12,713 nt of DNA from Gordonia sp. UBA5067 (GTDB taxonomy: Bacteria > Actinomycetota > Actinomycetes > Mycobacteriales > Mycobacteriaceae). Position 1 is the stretch's first letter; every line of letters begins with the position of its first letter. The notes beneath the pieces were generated by a model. That model was not told the origin of the DNA. It saw only the letters and a program-made list of their open reading frames with translations, and ran no database searches. This document shows positions 1-5,520 of this stretch, piece by piece. The position numbers and the translations under genes were made by a program. The stretch spans positions 1-12,713 of the forward strand of contig NZ_DIAX01000027.1 of the NCBI RefSeq assembly GCF_002414845.1. The letters are read 5' to 3'.

Positions 1-2
1 CA

Positions 3-224
3 CTCTTAGGTCCGAAGAGCCAGTTTGATTACGCCGGCGACCCCAACCGGGTGATTATCGATCTGACCGATGCCGACATCTGGGATGCTTCGACCGTCGC
101 CGCCCTTGATGCCGTCCACAGCAAATACGCGGCCAAGGGCAAACACGTCGAGATCGTCGGCCTCGACGGCGCCAGTCTCGATCGCTATCGACGCTTATCC
201 GGTGAGCTGACCTCGGGTCATTAA
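3..224 (+). CDS. SulP-family anion transporter, C-terminal STAS domain (partial at 5' side)
   Basis: Only the last 73 codons are visible; the frame is open from base 3 and ends at TAA 222-224. The visible residues form a STAS domain. There is a beta strand (RVIIDLTDADIWDAS), then the helix STVAALDAVHSKYAAKG, then a second strand (HVEIVGLDG) and a closing helix (SLDRYRRLSGEL). The motif DIWDASTVAALD, with Asp and Ser at the phosphoacceptor-like loop, is typical of the cytoplasmic STAS tail of SulP sulfate/anion permeases. The membrane domain would lie left of the window, so substrate cannot be judged. A stand-alone STAS protein cannot be excluded, but the ending closely resembles actinobacterial SulP proteins. 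The gene converges on the minus-strand gene ending at 271 with only 46 bp between them and no strong terminator hairpin. Confidence 0.75.
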   Translation, partial: LLGPKSQFDYAGDPNRVIIDLTDADIWDASTVAALDAVHSKYAAKGKHVEIVGLDGASLDRYRRLSGELTSGH

Positions 225-270
225 CTGCACCTGCGAATCCGCCACCACATACCGGTAGCACCCACTACTG

Positions 271-1869
271 CTAGTCGTTGCGACCGGCAGTCCGCCCGAA
301 ACCAGACCAGGGAATTCCAGCGAGATCGGCCACTTCCCGTTTCCAACTGGCTAGGTCGTCGAGTACGAACTGATCTAAATGATGGTGCCCGCAAGCACGG
401 GCCATCACCTTCATGAGTTCGACGCTGGCTGACATGAATCGGGCGAGTCGCTGCGGTGCCGTCGCACGATCAATACGAGCTCGCAAGGTGGGGTTCTGGG
501 TGGCGATACCGGACGGACAGCGGTTGGTGTTGCACATTCGTGCCGCGACGCAGCCAATTGCCTGCATCGCCGAGTTCGCCACTGCAACACCATCGGCACC
601 CAGCGCGAGTGCTTTCGCAAAGTCCATGGGAGTGCGCAGGCCGCCGGTAACGATGAGGGTCACCCGCCCGCCGGCGCCGAGCCGGTCGAGGGTGTGCCGG
701 GCCCGGCGCAGCGCCGGGATCGTCGGCACCGAGATGTGGTCGCGGAACAGGAGCGGCGCGTCCCCGGTGCCGCCGCCGCGACCGTCCAGGATGATGTAGT
801 CGGCGCCGGCCCGGACGGCGAACTCGACGTCGGCTTCGATGTGTTGCGCGCTCATCTTGAACCCGATGGGCACGCCACCGGTGAGCGCGCGCACCCGGTT
901 GGCGAAGGATACGAAGTCCTCGACGGTGTGCAACTGGGCAAAGGTCGGTGGCGAATCGGCGTCCTGACCTTCGGGTAGGCCCCTGATTTCAGCGATCCGG
1001 CCGACGACCTTGCTTCCGGGCAGGTGGCCGCCGGTCCCGGTCTTGGCGGCCTGTCCGCACTTGAAATGAAACGCCTGCACCCTCGACAGCAGGGAGTCGT
1101 CATATCCGAAGTGGGCGGACGCGTACTCGTAGAGATATCGACGGTTGGCCTGCTGTTCCTCGGGCAGCATGCCGCCTTCGCCGGAGCAGATACCGGTGCC
1201 GGCCAGCTCGGCGCCGGTGGCCAGCGCAATCTTCGCCTCTTCGGACAGCGCCCCGAAACTCATGTCACTGACCAGCAGTGGGATTTCGAGCCGCAGCGGC
1301 TTGCGTGCCTGCGGCCCGATCACCAGGTCGGTGCCAACGGCCACGTCCTCGAGCAACGGCTGGCGGGCCAACTGGGCGGTCATGAACTGGATGTCATTCC
1401 AGTCGGGAAGCTCGCTGCGCGGCACCCCCATCGCCGCCATCTCGCCATAGGGCCCCAGCACGCTCAGCCCCTCCCGAGCGAGGCGGTCGATGAAGGCGAC
1501 GGTCGGCTCCTCCGCGGTCGGAACGGCTCGGGGCGCTGAGTTGGCCGACAGTGTGGGCTCGACGGCGGCCGTCGGCGGAGTCTCGGTCAACTCGGCATCA
1601 TCGAGCGAGTAGGGCTTGCCGACCATCTCGTCGGGCACTCTGATGTGGTGCCCATCGCAATAGGGCGCATCATGCGTCTGTTTACAACGGCACAGCCACA
1701 CCCGGCCGCTCTCAGCGGGCGTGAATGCGATCGGGGTGAAGCCGGTGCCCAAATGCGAGTCATCGCAAAGTGGCTGGTTTTGCGACCGTCCGCACCGGCA
1801 CCACAAGTACTCGCGACCGGCCTCGACCTCAACTTCGATCGGCGTGTTCGCCGCCACCACAGGTTTCAC
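271..1869 (-). CDS. CDGSH iron-sulfur / FMN-binding glutamate synthase-like fusion protein
   Basis: 532 residues. The N-terminus has two CDGSH-type 2Fe-2S motifs of the pattern C-x-C-x2-S/T-x3-P-x-C-D-x-x-H: C24, C26, C35, H39, and C60, C62, C71, H75. The first reads CDDSH and the second CDGHH. A low-complexity linker (about 90-125) joins them to a GltB2-type flavin barrel (about 150-515). The barrel carries LLVSDMSFGALSEEAK, a glycine loop (DGRGGGTGDAP, 362-372), GADGVAVANSAM, and the cysteine cluster C440-x5-C446-x4-C451 that holds the 3Fe-4S cluster in glutamate synthase. There is no N-terminal glutamine amidotransferase domain, so ammonia-from-glutamine chemistry is not expected; it is probably an FMN oxidoreductase of unknown substrate. 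The start is GTG 1869, preceded by AAGGGG about 8-9 nt upstream. It is the last gene of the doxX-folE-arsC run, 68 bp after the ArsC-like gene. The domain call is firm; the reaction is unknown. Confidence 0.9.
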   Translation of the reverse strand: MKPVVAANTPIEVEVEAGREYLWCRCGRSQNQPLCDDSHLGTGFTPIAFTPAESGRVWLCRCKQTHDAPYCDGHHIRVPDEMVGKPYSLDDAELTETPPTAAVEPTLSANSAPRAVPTAEEPTVAFIDRLAREGLSVLGPYGEMAAMGVPRSELPDWNDIQFMTAQLARQPLLEDVAVGTDLVIGPQARKPLRLEIPLLVSDMSFGALSEEAKIALATGAELAGTGICSGEGGMLPEEQQANRRYLYEYASAHFGYDDSLLSRVQAFHFKCGQAAKTGTGGHLPGSKVVGRIAEIRGLPEGQDADSPPTFAQLHTVEDFVSFANRVRALTGGVPIGFKMSAQHIEADVEFAVRAGADYIILDGRGGGTGDAPLLFRDHISVPTIPALRRARHTLDRLGAGGRVTLIVTGGLRTPMDFAKALALGADGVAVANSAMQAIGCVAARMCNTNRCPSGIATQNPTLRARIDRATAPQRLARFMSASVELMKVMARACGHHHLDQFVLDDLASWKREVADLAGIPWSGFGRTAGRND

Positions 1870-1937
1870 CGATCCGACCCCTTAGTCTGCCTGTCCACTG
1901 GGAACGCTAGCCGCAAGCCGCGTCGCCGAGGAGCAAC

Positions 1938-2279
1938 TCAACCGATCTGATCGAGGGTGTCGGGGTCCCGGGCCAACCAGGTCCCCCCATCGGTCACGAC
2001 GAAGGGCCGTTGGATCAACTGCGGGTGTGCCGCCAACGCACCAAGAAGCGCTTCGTCGTCGGCATCCTCGAGTCCCAGCGAGCGGTATTCGGGCTCGGTG
2101 TCGCGCACCACCTGGCGCACCGACAGGCCGGCATCGGCGATCAGAGTCCGCAGTTGTTCGACGGTGGGCGTCTCGTGCAGGTACTCGACGATCGTCACTT
2201 GCGCGCCGGACTCCTGAAGGTGCGCCAATGCGTTGCCCGACTTGCTGCACCTGGGGTTGTGGTAAATCGTTGCTTTCAT
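1938..2279 (-). CDS. arsC: ArsC/YfgD-family arsenate reductase-like protein (glutaredoxin type)
   Basis: 113 residues, the usual length for the short YfgD-like branch of the ArsC/Spx thioredoxin-fold family. The N-terminal strand leads into IYHNPRCSKSG, with the catalytic cysteine at C11. The three arginines that bind the oxyanion in the E. coli plasmid ArsC have counterparts at R59 (VVRD), R91 (QRPFVV) and R104 (LARDP), so arsenate reduction with glutathione- or mycothiol-type thiols is chemically possible. No arsenite pump, ArsR or other ars gene is present in the window, and the neighbours are redox genes. A more general thiol-reductase role is therefore as likely as arsenic resistance. 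ATG 2277-2279 is 45 bp downstream of the folE stop, with a modest GAAAG upstream. It sits between folE and the CDGSH-GltB gene and is probably co-transcribed. Confidence 0.88.
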   Translation of the reverse strand: MKATIYHNPRCSKSGNALAHLQESGAQVTIVEYLHETPTVEQLRTLIADAGLSVRQVVRDTEPEYRSLGLEDADDEALLGALAAHPQLIQRPFVVTDGGTWLARDPDTLDQIG

Positions 2280-2324
2280 CGGCTACTCGCTTTCTTGTTG
2301 TGAATGTCACTGGCCCGTGCGGGC

Positions 2325-2969
2325 TCAGCCCCGGATCAGGTCCAGGAATTCTCGACGGGTGGATTCGTTCTCGCGCAGACGCCCGCGCACGGCGGAGGTC
2401 ACCGTGGAGGTTCCGGTAGCATGCACCCCGCGCATCGACATGCACAGATGCTCGGCTTCTACGACCACACCAATCCCCCGCGGTGCTAGATGCTCATCCA
2501 GCCAGTCCGCGATCTGCATGGTCAACCGCTCCTGTACCTGCAGGTCGCGCGCGAAGAGTTCAACGACCCGAGCGAGTTTGGACAATCCCAGAATTCTCTC
2601 GCCGGGCAGATAGGCGACGTGCGCAACACCCCGGAACGGCAGCATGTGGTGCTCGCACAATGAGGTCAAAGGAATGTTGCGGGCCAGTACTAATTCGTCG
2701 TACCCGGCATCGTTGGGAAAGGTTGTCAGGTCGAACATCGCCGGGGTGAGGAGCTCCCGGTAGGCCGCGGCCACCCGGCGAGGGGTGTCGTGGAGGTGTG
2801 TCGACTCGGCATCGCGCCCCAATGCGCGGAGCAGATCGACGACGGCATGTTCGGCGGCTTCGATGTTGACCTCAGGTACCTGACGTCCCGCCCGAACAGC
2901 AACCGGCGGCTCCGGAGCGGAAACGGTGGGATTGCCGGCAGGGGTGTCGGCGAGGTTGTGGAGACTCAT
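2325..2969 (-). CDS. folE: GTP cyclohydrolase I (FolE)
   Basis: 214 residues, type IA GTP cyclohydrolase. The enzyme converts GTP to 7,8-dihydroneopterin triphosphate, the first step to tetrahydrofolate and other pterins, as a toroidal cytosolic homodecamer. The zinc site is complete: C105 and H108 in SLCEHHMLPF, and C176 in HLCMSMRG; H174 precedes the second cysteine as in E. coli. The core runs about 35-214, with DTPRRVAAAY, LPGERILGLSKLARVVELFA and QERLTMQIADWL, and ends in the usual REFLDLIRG. The first 30 residues are variable. The start ATG 2967-2969 overlaps the doxX-like stop (ATGA), so translation is coupled. Actinobacteria usually have a housekeeping folE in the ftsH/folP folate cluster; this copy, among redox genes, is probably a second paralog (inference: the rest of the genome is not visible). 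Confidence 0.95.
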   Translation of the reverse strand: MSLHNLADTPAGNPTVSAPEPPVAVRAGRQVPEVNIEAAEHAVVDLLRALGRDAESTHLHDTPRRVAAAYRELLTPAMFDLTTFPNDAGYDELVLARNIPLTSLCEHHMLPFRGVAHVAYLPGERILGLSKLARVVELFARDLQVQERLTMQIADWLDEHLAPRGIGVVVEAEHLCMSMRGVHATGTSTVTSAVRGRLRENESTRREFLDLIRG

Positions 2970-3391
2970 CGTGTCAGCTTTCCGGTGTAGGAGACGGCCA
3001 GGCGAGAAAGGGCCAAGGCGGCAACCAACAAGCCGAAATCGCGTAACGCAACGTCGTAATAGCCGGGCAGTGTCAGGAGGTTGACGATGATCCCGAGCAA
3101 CCAGGCCGCGACGACGAGCGCGCCCCAGCGCGGAACGATCGCCACCAAGACGCCAGCGATGATCTCGATCGCGCCGATGAGGTACATCCCCTGCGCAGCC
3201 GTGCCCGGCAAGATGTGGTCGATCCAGGGCGCGAGGTACCCCGGCCAGTCGGTGAGTAGGTTGAGGAACTTGTCGACGCCAAACAAGATGGGAGCCACGG
3301 TGAAGACGGTGCGCAAGAGCAGGAATGCTTGATAGCCGGGTTCAGTCAATTGGGTTTTGTCGATGTAGGCATGTGCGCGAGTGGTGGTCAT
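2966..3391 (-). CDS. DoxX-family small membrane protein
   Basis: 141 residues with four predicted transmembrane segments: about 22-42, 67-86, 90-107 and 116-133. The layout is that of DoxX-like proteins: a first helix with LLRTVFTVAPILFGVDKF, then GAIEIIAGVLVAIVPRWGALVVAAWLLGI in two pieces, and a last helix after a RDFG motif. DoxX proteins include subunits of archaeal thiosulfate:quinone oxidoreductase and the mycobacterial DoxX that partners superoxide dismutase and a thiosulfate sulfurtransferase. The role here is unknown, but an inner-membrane redox partner is reasonable. ATG 3389-3391 has a strong purine-rich ribosome binding site (GGAGAAGGA on the minus strand). It is the first gene of the minus-strand operon; its stop overlaps the folE start by ATGA. 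A promoter lies at 3425-3454. Confidence 0.85.
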   Translation of the reverse strand: MTTTRAHAYIDKTQLTEPGYQAFLLLRTVFTVAPILFGVDKFLNLLTDWPGYLAPWIDHILPGTAAQGMYLIGAIEIIAGVLVAIVPRWGALVVAAWLLGIIVNLLTLPGYYDVALRDFGLLVAALALSRLAVSYTGKLTR

Positions 3392-3424
3392 TCTTCCTTC
3401 TCCTTCTAATGGACGGTAGAATGG

Positions 3425-3454
3425 ACTTTAGTAACCTCTCGTTGATTAAGTCAA
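3425..3454 (-). promoter_or_regulatory. Predicted sigma-70-type promoter of the doxX-folE-arsC-gltB-like operon
   Basis: Read on the minus strand, TTGACT (3454-3449) is followed after 18 bp by TAAAGT (3430-3425). These match a vegetative -35/-10 pair. The start of transcription would fall near 3418, leaving a leader of about 27 nt that contains the doxX ribosome binding site. The -35 hexamer lies inside the palindrome at 3441-3455, so a bound regulator would block it. Found by eye and not scored. Confidence 0.5.
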
Positions 3455-3455
3455 C
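3441..3455. promoter_or_regulatory. Palindromic operator candidate between doxX and its divergent regulator
   Basis: GTTGATTAAGTCAAC: the outer five bases of each side (GTTGA / TCAAC) are perfectly inverted, and the AT-rich centre is nearly so. It lies in the 88-bp gap between two divergent genes and covers the -35 box of the doxX promoter. On the other strand, TTGATT (3442-3447) with a weak TTTTAG 17 bp downstream could serve the regulator gene and give a nearly leaderless transcript. The best guess is the binding site of the regulator encoded at 3480-4154, controlling both directions. A direct repeat AATGGAC also occurs at 3408-3414 and 3420-3426, within the doxX leader. Confidence 0.5.
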
Positions 3456-3479
3456 CTTCATTGGTTTTAGAAAGTGGAT

Positions 3480-4154
3480 ATGGACGCCTACCAGGATATT
3501 TCGGCAGTCGCCGCCCTAGACGAACCGCTCCGTCGACGGCTCTACCAGTACGTCTGCGCCAGTGAGCACTCGGTGGGACGCGATGAAGCCTCGGCAGCTG
3601 TCGACTTGCCCCGTAAGACGGCGGCGTTCCACCTCGACAAACTCGTCGAGGCCGGGCTCCTTACCGTCCATTTCGCCCGACTCACCGGCCGCAGCGGCCC
3701 CGGCGCGGGGCGACCCTCCAAGCTATATTCCCGCGCCGAGCACCCGATATCGATCCAACTCCCCGAACGTTCCTACGAGCTAGCGGCACAGCTGCTGGCG
3801 CAGGCGGTTGAGGACGCCGAGTCGACCGGGGTATCACCCCAGGACAGCCTCAACTCCCGGGCGCTCGAAGCCGGACGGGTCGCGGGCACGGCCGAGCGCA
3901 AGACGGGCGACGGCGGGCTGATCGAGGTATTGACTCGCTGCGGTTACGAACCACGCTATGACGGTGACGACATTGTGATGGCCAACTGCCCATTTCATTC
4001 CCTTGCCAAGCAGCACACCGACCTCGTGTGCGCGATGAACCTTGGACTTATCGAAGGGATACTCGATGGCGCCGATCACGCTGCACGCCGGGCTCGGCTG
4101 GTCCCAGATGAACGGTATTGCTGCGTTCGCATTGGGCACCGAGCGGATAGCTGA
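3480..4154 (+). CDS. Winged-helix transcriptional regulator with Cys/His-rich C-terminal half (SufR/ArsR-like)
   Basis: 224 residues from ATG 3480; an in-frame GTG at 3474 would add two. I prefer the ATG because AGAAAG (3469-3474) sits five bases upstream. Residues about 10-88 form an ArsR/SufR-type winged helix, with a recognition helix near LPRKTAAFHLDKLVEAGLL and a wing GPGAGRPSKLY. The C-terminal part carries C154, C170, H173, H179, C184 and C214-C215, in a segment reading ANCPFHSLAKQHTDLVC. The C170-x13-C184 spacing and the overall plan recall SufR, which binds an iron-sulfur cluster and represses suf genes. A metal, Fe-S or nitric-oxide sensor is the likely class; the ligand cannot be told from sequence. 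It is divergent from the doxX operon across an 88-bp gap with a palindrome and probably controls that operon and itself. The crotonase gene follows 49 bp later on the same strand and may be co-transcribed. Confidence 0.8.
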   Translation: MDAYQDISAVAALDEPLRRRLYQYVCASEHSVGRDEASAAVDLPRKTAAFHLDKLVEAGLLTVHFARLTGRSGPGAGRPSKLYSRAEHPISIQLPERSYELAAQLLAQAVEDAESTGVSPQDSLNSRALEAGRVAGTAERKTGDGGLIEVLTRCGYEPRYDGDDIVMANCPFHSLAKQHTDLVCAMNLGLIEGILDGADHAARRARLVPDERYCCVRIGHRADS

Positions 4155-4203
4155 CACGGCTAACCTACGGTCAGCCCGATTGTCGTCGACGAAAGTAGCC
4201 TCC

Positions 4204-5010
4204 ATGCCCGACTCCCCCGCTGCACCACCGGTTCTCGTCGAGCGCGTTGACCACGTCTGCGTGCTGACGATCAACCGGCCCGAAGCGCGCAATGCGATTA
4301 ACGGCGCGGTGACCGATGCGCTTGGTCAGGCCTTGGCCGAGGCCGACGCCGACCCGGAGATTCGCGCCATCATCCTCACCGGGGCCGGCGACAAGTCCTT
4401 TTGCGCAGGCGCAGACCTCAAGGCCCTCTCGCACGGGGAGAACATCGGCCCGAGTGATCCCGAGCACGGAAAGTGGGGGTTCGCCGGCGTGGTCAGCCAT
4501 CCGGTGAGCACCCCGGTGATTGCCGCGGTGAACGGTACCGCCCTCGGCGGTGGAACCGAACTCGTGCTCGCCGCCGACCTCGCGGTCGCGGCAAAGTCGG
4601 CGAGCTTTGGACTCCCCGAAGTCAAACGTGGTCTCTTCGCCGCGGCCGGCGGGGCGTTTCGAATTGTGGACGCCGTGCCCAAGAAGATCGGCATGGAACT
4701 ACTACTCACCGGCCGTCCAATCACACCCGAGCAAGCACTTGGTTACGGACTGATCAACCAGGTCGTGCCCGACGATCAGCTCCGTACCGCCGCGCTCGAT
4801 CTCGCGCGCGAGATCGCGAGCAACGCACCGCTGGCCGTCCAGGCATCAAAAAGGTTGGCGCAACGGATCGTCGACGATGCGGTTGCCGGCGACGCAGAGC
4901 AGTGGGCGGCCAACACCCGAGAGCTCGGCGTCGTCTTCACCAGCGAGGATGCCATCGAAGGTCCACTCGCCTTCACGCAGAAGCGCGCACCCGTGTGGAA
5001 AGCGCGATAG
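4204..5010 (+). CDS. Enoyl-CoA hydratase/isomerase (crotonase family)
   Basis: 268 residues, the normal length for a single-domain crotonase. The oxyanion-hole segments are present: SFCAGADL (residues 66-72) and GTALGGGTEL (111-120). Both acidic residues used by hydratases are there: E119 in GGGTEL and E139 in GLPEVKRG, so a true enoyl-CoA hydratase is possible. The C-terminal part has TGRPITPEQALGYGLINQVVP and the helix NAPLAVQASKRLA, as in acyl-CoA-metabolising EchA paralogs. It acts on CoA thioesters in the cytosol, probably in fatty-acid or side-chain beta-oxidation; the substrate is not predictable. The start is ATG 4204, since the reading frame upstream overlaps the regulator gene and lacks family similarity; GAAAG lies about 10 nt before it. 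The gene may be read through from the regulator upstream. A hairpin at 5025-5059 ends the unit. Confidence 0.9.
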   Translation: MPDSPAAPPVLVERVDHVCVLTINRPEARNAINGAVTDALGQALAEADADPEIRAIILTGAGDKSFCAGADLKALSHGENIGPSDPEHGKWGFAGVVSHPVSTPVIAAVNGTALGGGTELVLAADLAVAAKSASFGLPEVKRGLFAAAGGAFRIVDAVPKKIGMELLLTGRPITPEQALGYGLINQVVPDDQLRTAALDLAREIASNAPLAVQASKRLAQRIVDDAVAGDAEQWAANTRELGVVFTSEDAIEGPLAFTQKRAPVWKAR

Positions 5011-5024
5011 GCCACGGGACACTT

Positions 5025-5059
5025 GACCGCTCGCACCGGCGCACCTGGTGCGGGCGGTC
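5025..5059. terminator. Hairpin between convergent genes, probable bidirectional terminator
   Basis: Bases 5025-5037 pair with 5047-5059: GACCGC-T-CGCACC against GGTGCG-G-GCGGTC. That gives 13 pairs with one T-G wobble and a 9-base loop. It fills most of the 60-bp gap between the crotonase stop (5010) and the VOC stop (5071). There is no U tract, as is common for actinobacterial hairpin terminators, so it would act on both transcripts. Confidence 0.6.
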
Positions 5060-5070
5060 GGTCGTATGGG

Positions 5071-5454
5071 TTATGACACCCACTGGACCAGCTGGACGAT
5101 GATCCCGTTCGGATCGGAGAACTGGCAGTACCGCTCACCCCACGGCTCGGTTTCGGGTTCTGTCACCACCGATGCGCCCGCGCTCGCCATCGTCGCAAAC
5201 GCAACATCGACGTCGTCGACAACGAAGGCCAGCAGGAGCCCCTCCCCTGCGCTGCCCGCACGACTTGCCGGCTTGAAGGTGGACAGTCCGGTGCGCAAGA
5301 AGATGATGTTCACGGTCCGCTCAACGGGGTGCTCCAGGGAGATGAACCCATCATCGGACATCGCAACGCGAAAGCCGAGATGGGTGCAAAGAAAGGCTGC
5401 GGAGGCCTCCGGGTCGACGACGTTGAGCGAAATGGCGGTGGAGCTGATGTTCAT
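5071..5454 (-). CDS. VOC (glyoxalase/bleomycin-resistance fold) family protein
   Basis: 127 residues, the size of a two-module vicinal-oxygen-chelate protein. The start is ATG 5452-5454, behind a good purine-rich site (GGGAAAGGGA on the minus strand); the longer upstream frame overlaps the divergent TetR gene and is rejected. The first module begins ISLNVVDPEASAAFLCTHLGF, the second with LLLAFVVDDVDVAFATMASAGA, and the end FSDPNGIIVQLVQW has the usual PNG turn and a metal-type or structural glutamine (Q121). The family includes glyoxalase I, dioxygenases, fosfomycin-modifying enzymes and bleomycin- or mitomycin-binding proteins; residues alone do not choose among them. The divergent TetR-family gene, with paired operators in between, suggests inducible resistance to or detoxification of a small molecule. 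Confidence 0.87.
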   Translation of the reverse strand: MNISSTAISLNVVDPEASAAFLCTHLGFRVAMSDDGFISLEHPVERTVNIIFLRTGLSTFKPASRAGSAGEGLLLAFVVDDVDVAFATMASAGASVVTEPETEPWGERYCQFSDPNGIIVQLVQWVS

Positions 5455-5467
5455 TGGGGTCCCTTTC

Positions 5468-5482
5468 CCGTATGTGATACGG
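5468..5482. promoter_or_regulatory. Palindromic operator candidate 1 (VOC/TetR gap)
   Basis: CCGTATGTGATACGG has perfect six-base inverted arms around a 3-base centre. It lies 13 bp upstream of the VOC start codon, across the expected start of the VOC transcript. A weak minus-strand -10 (TTATGT, 5491-5486) lies just beyond. It resembles the second palindrome at 5493-5507, and both are likely sites for the adjacent TetR-family protein. Confidence 0.55.
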
Positions 5483-5492
5483 TCCACATAAC

Positions 5493-5507
5493 TCGTACGC
5501 AGTACGG
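5493..5507. promoter_or_regulatory. Palindromic operator candidate 2 and adjoining tetR promoter
   Basis: TCGTACGCAGTACGG: the arms CGTAC/GTACG are perfectly inverted around GCA. Aligned with the 5468-5482 site, it shares CGTA at positions 2-5, the G opening the spacer, and TACGG at the end, set 25 bp away centre to centre. Immediately after it, TATATT (5508-5513) is a good -10 box for the TetR gene. Transcription would begin at or next to ATG 5521, giving a leaderless message. The site would overlap the promoter spacer and allow autorepression. Confidence 0.5.
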
Positions 5508-5520
5508 TATATTCCGAGAG

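Noticed and set aside
255..273. Small inverted repeat near the convergent SulP/GltB-like ends
   Set aside because: Only a 5-bp stem (TAGCA/TGCTA), part of it inside the stop codon; too weak to call a terminator.
1024..1539. 171-codon plus-strand frame inside the CDGSH-GltB gene
   Set aside because: Shadow frame of a well-supported gene; no motifs.
2313..2324. Short GC hairpin just after the folE stop
   Set aside because: GCCC/GGGC is a four-pair stem with a 4-base loop; too small to separate arsC from folE transcription.
4042..4203. Upstream extension of the crotonase gene
   Set aside because: The extra 54 codons overlap the regulator gene in another frame and have no crotonase similarity; ATG 4204 matches the usual family start.
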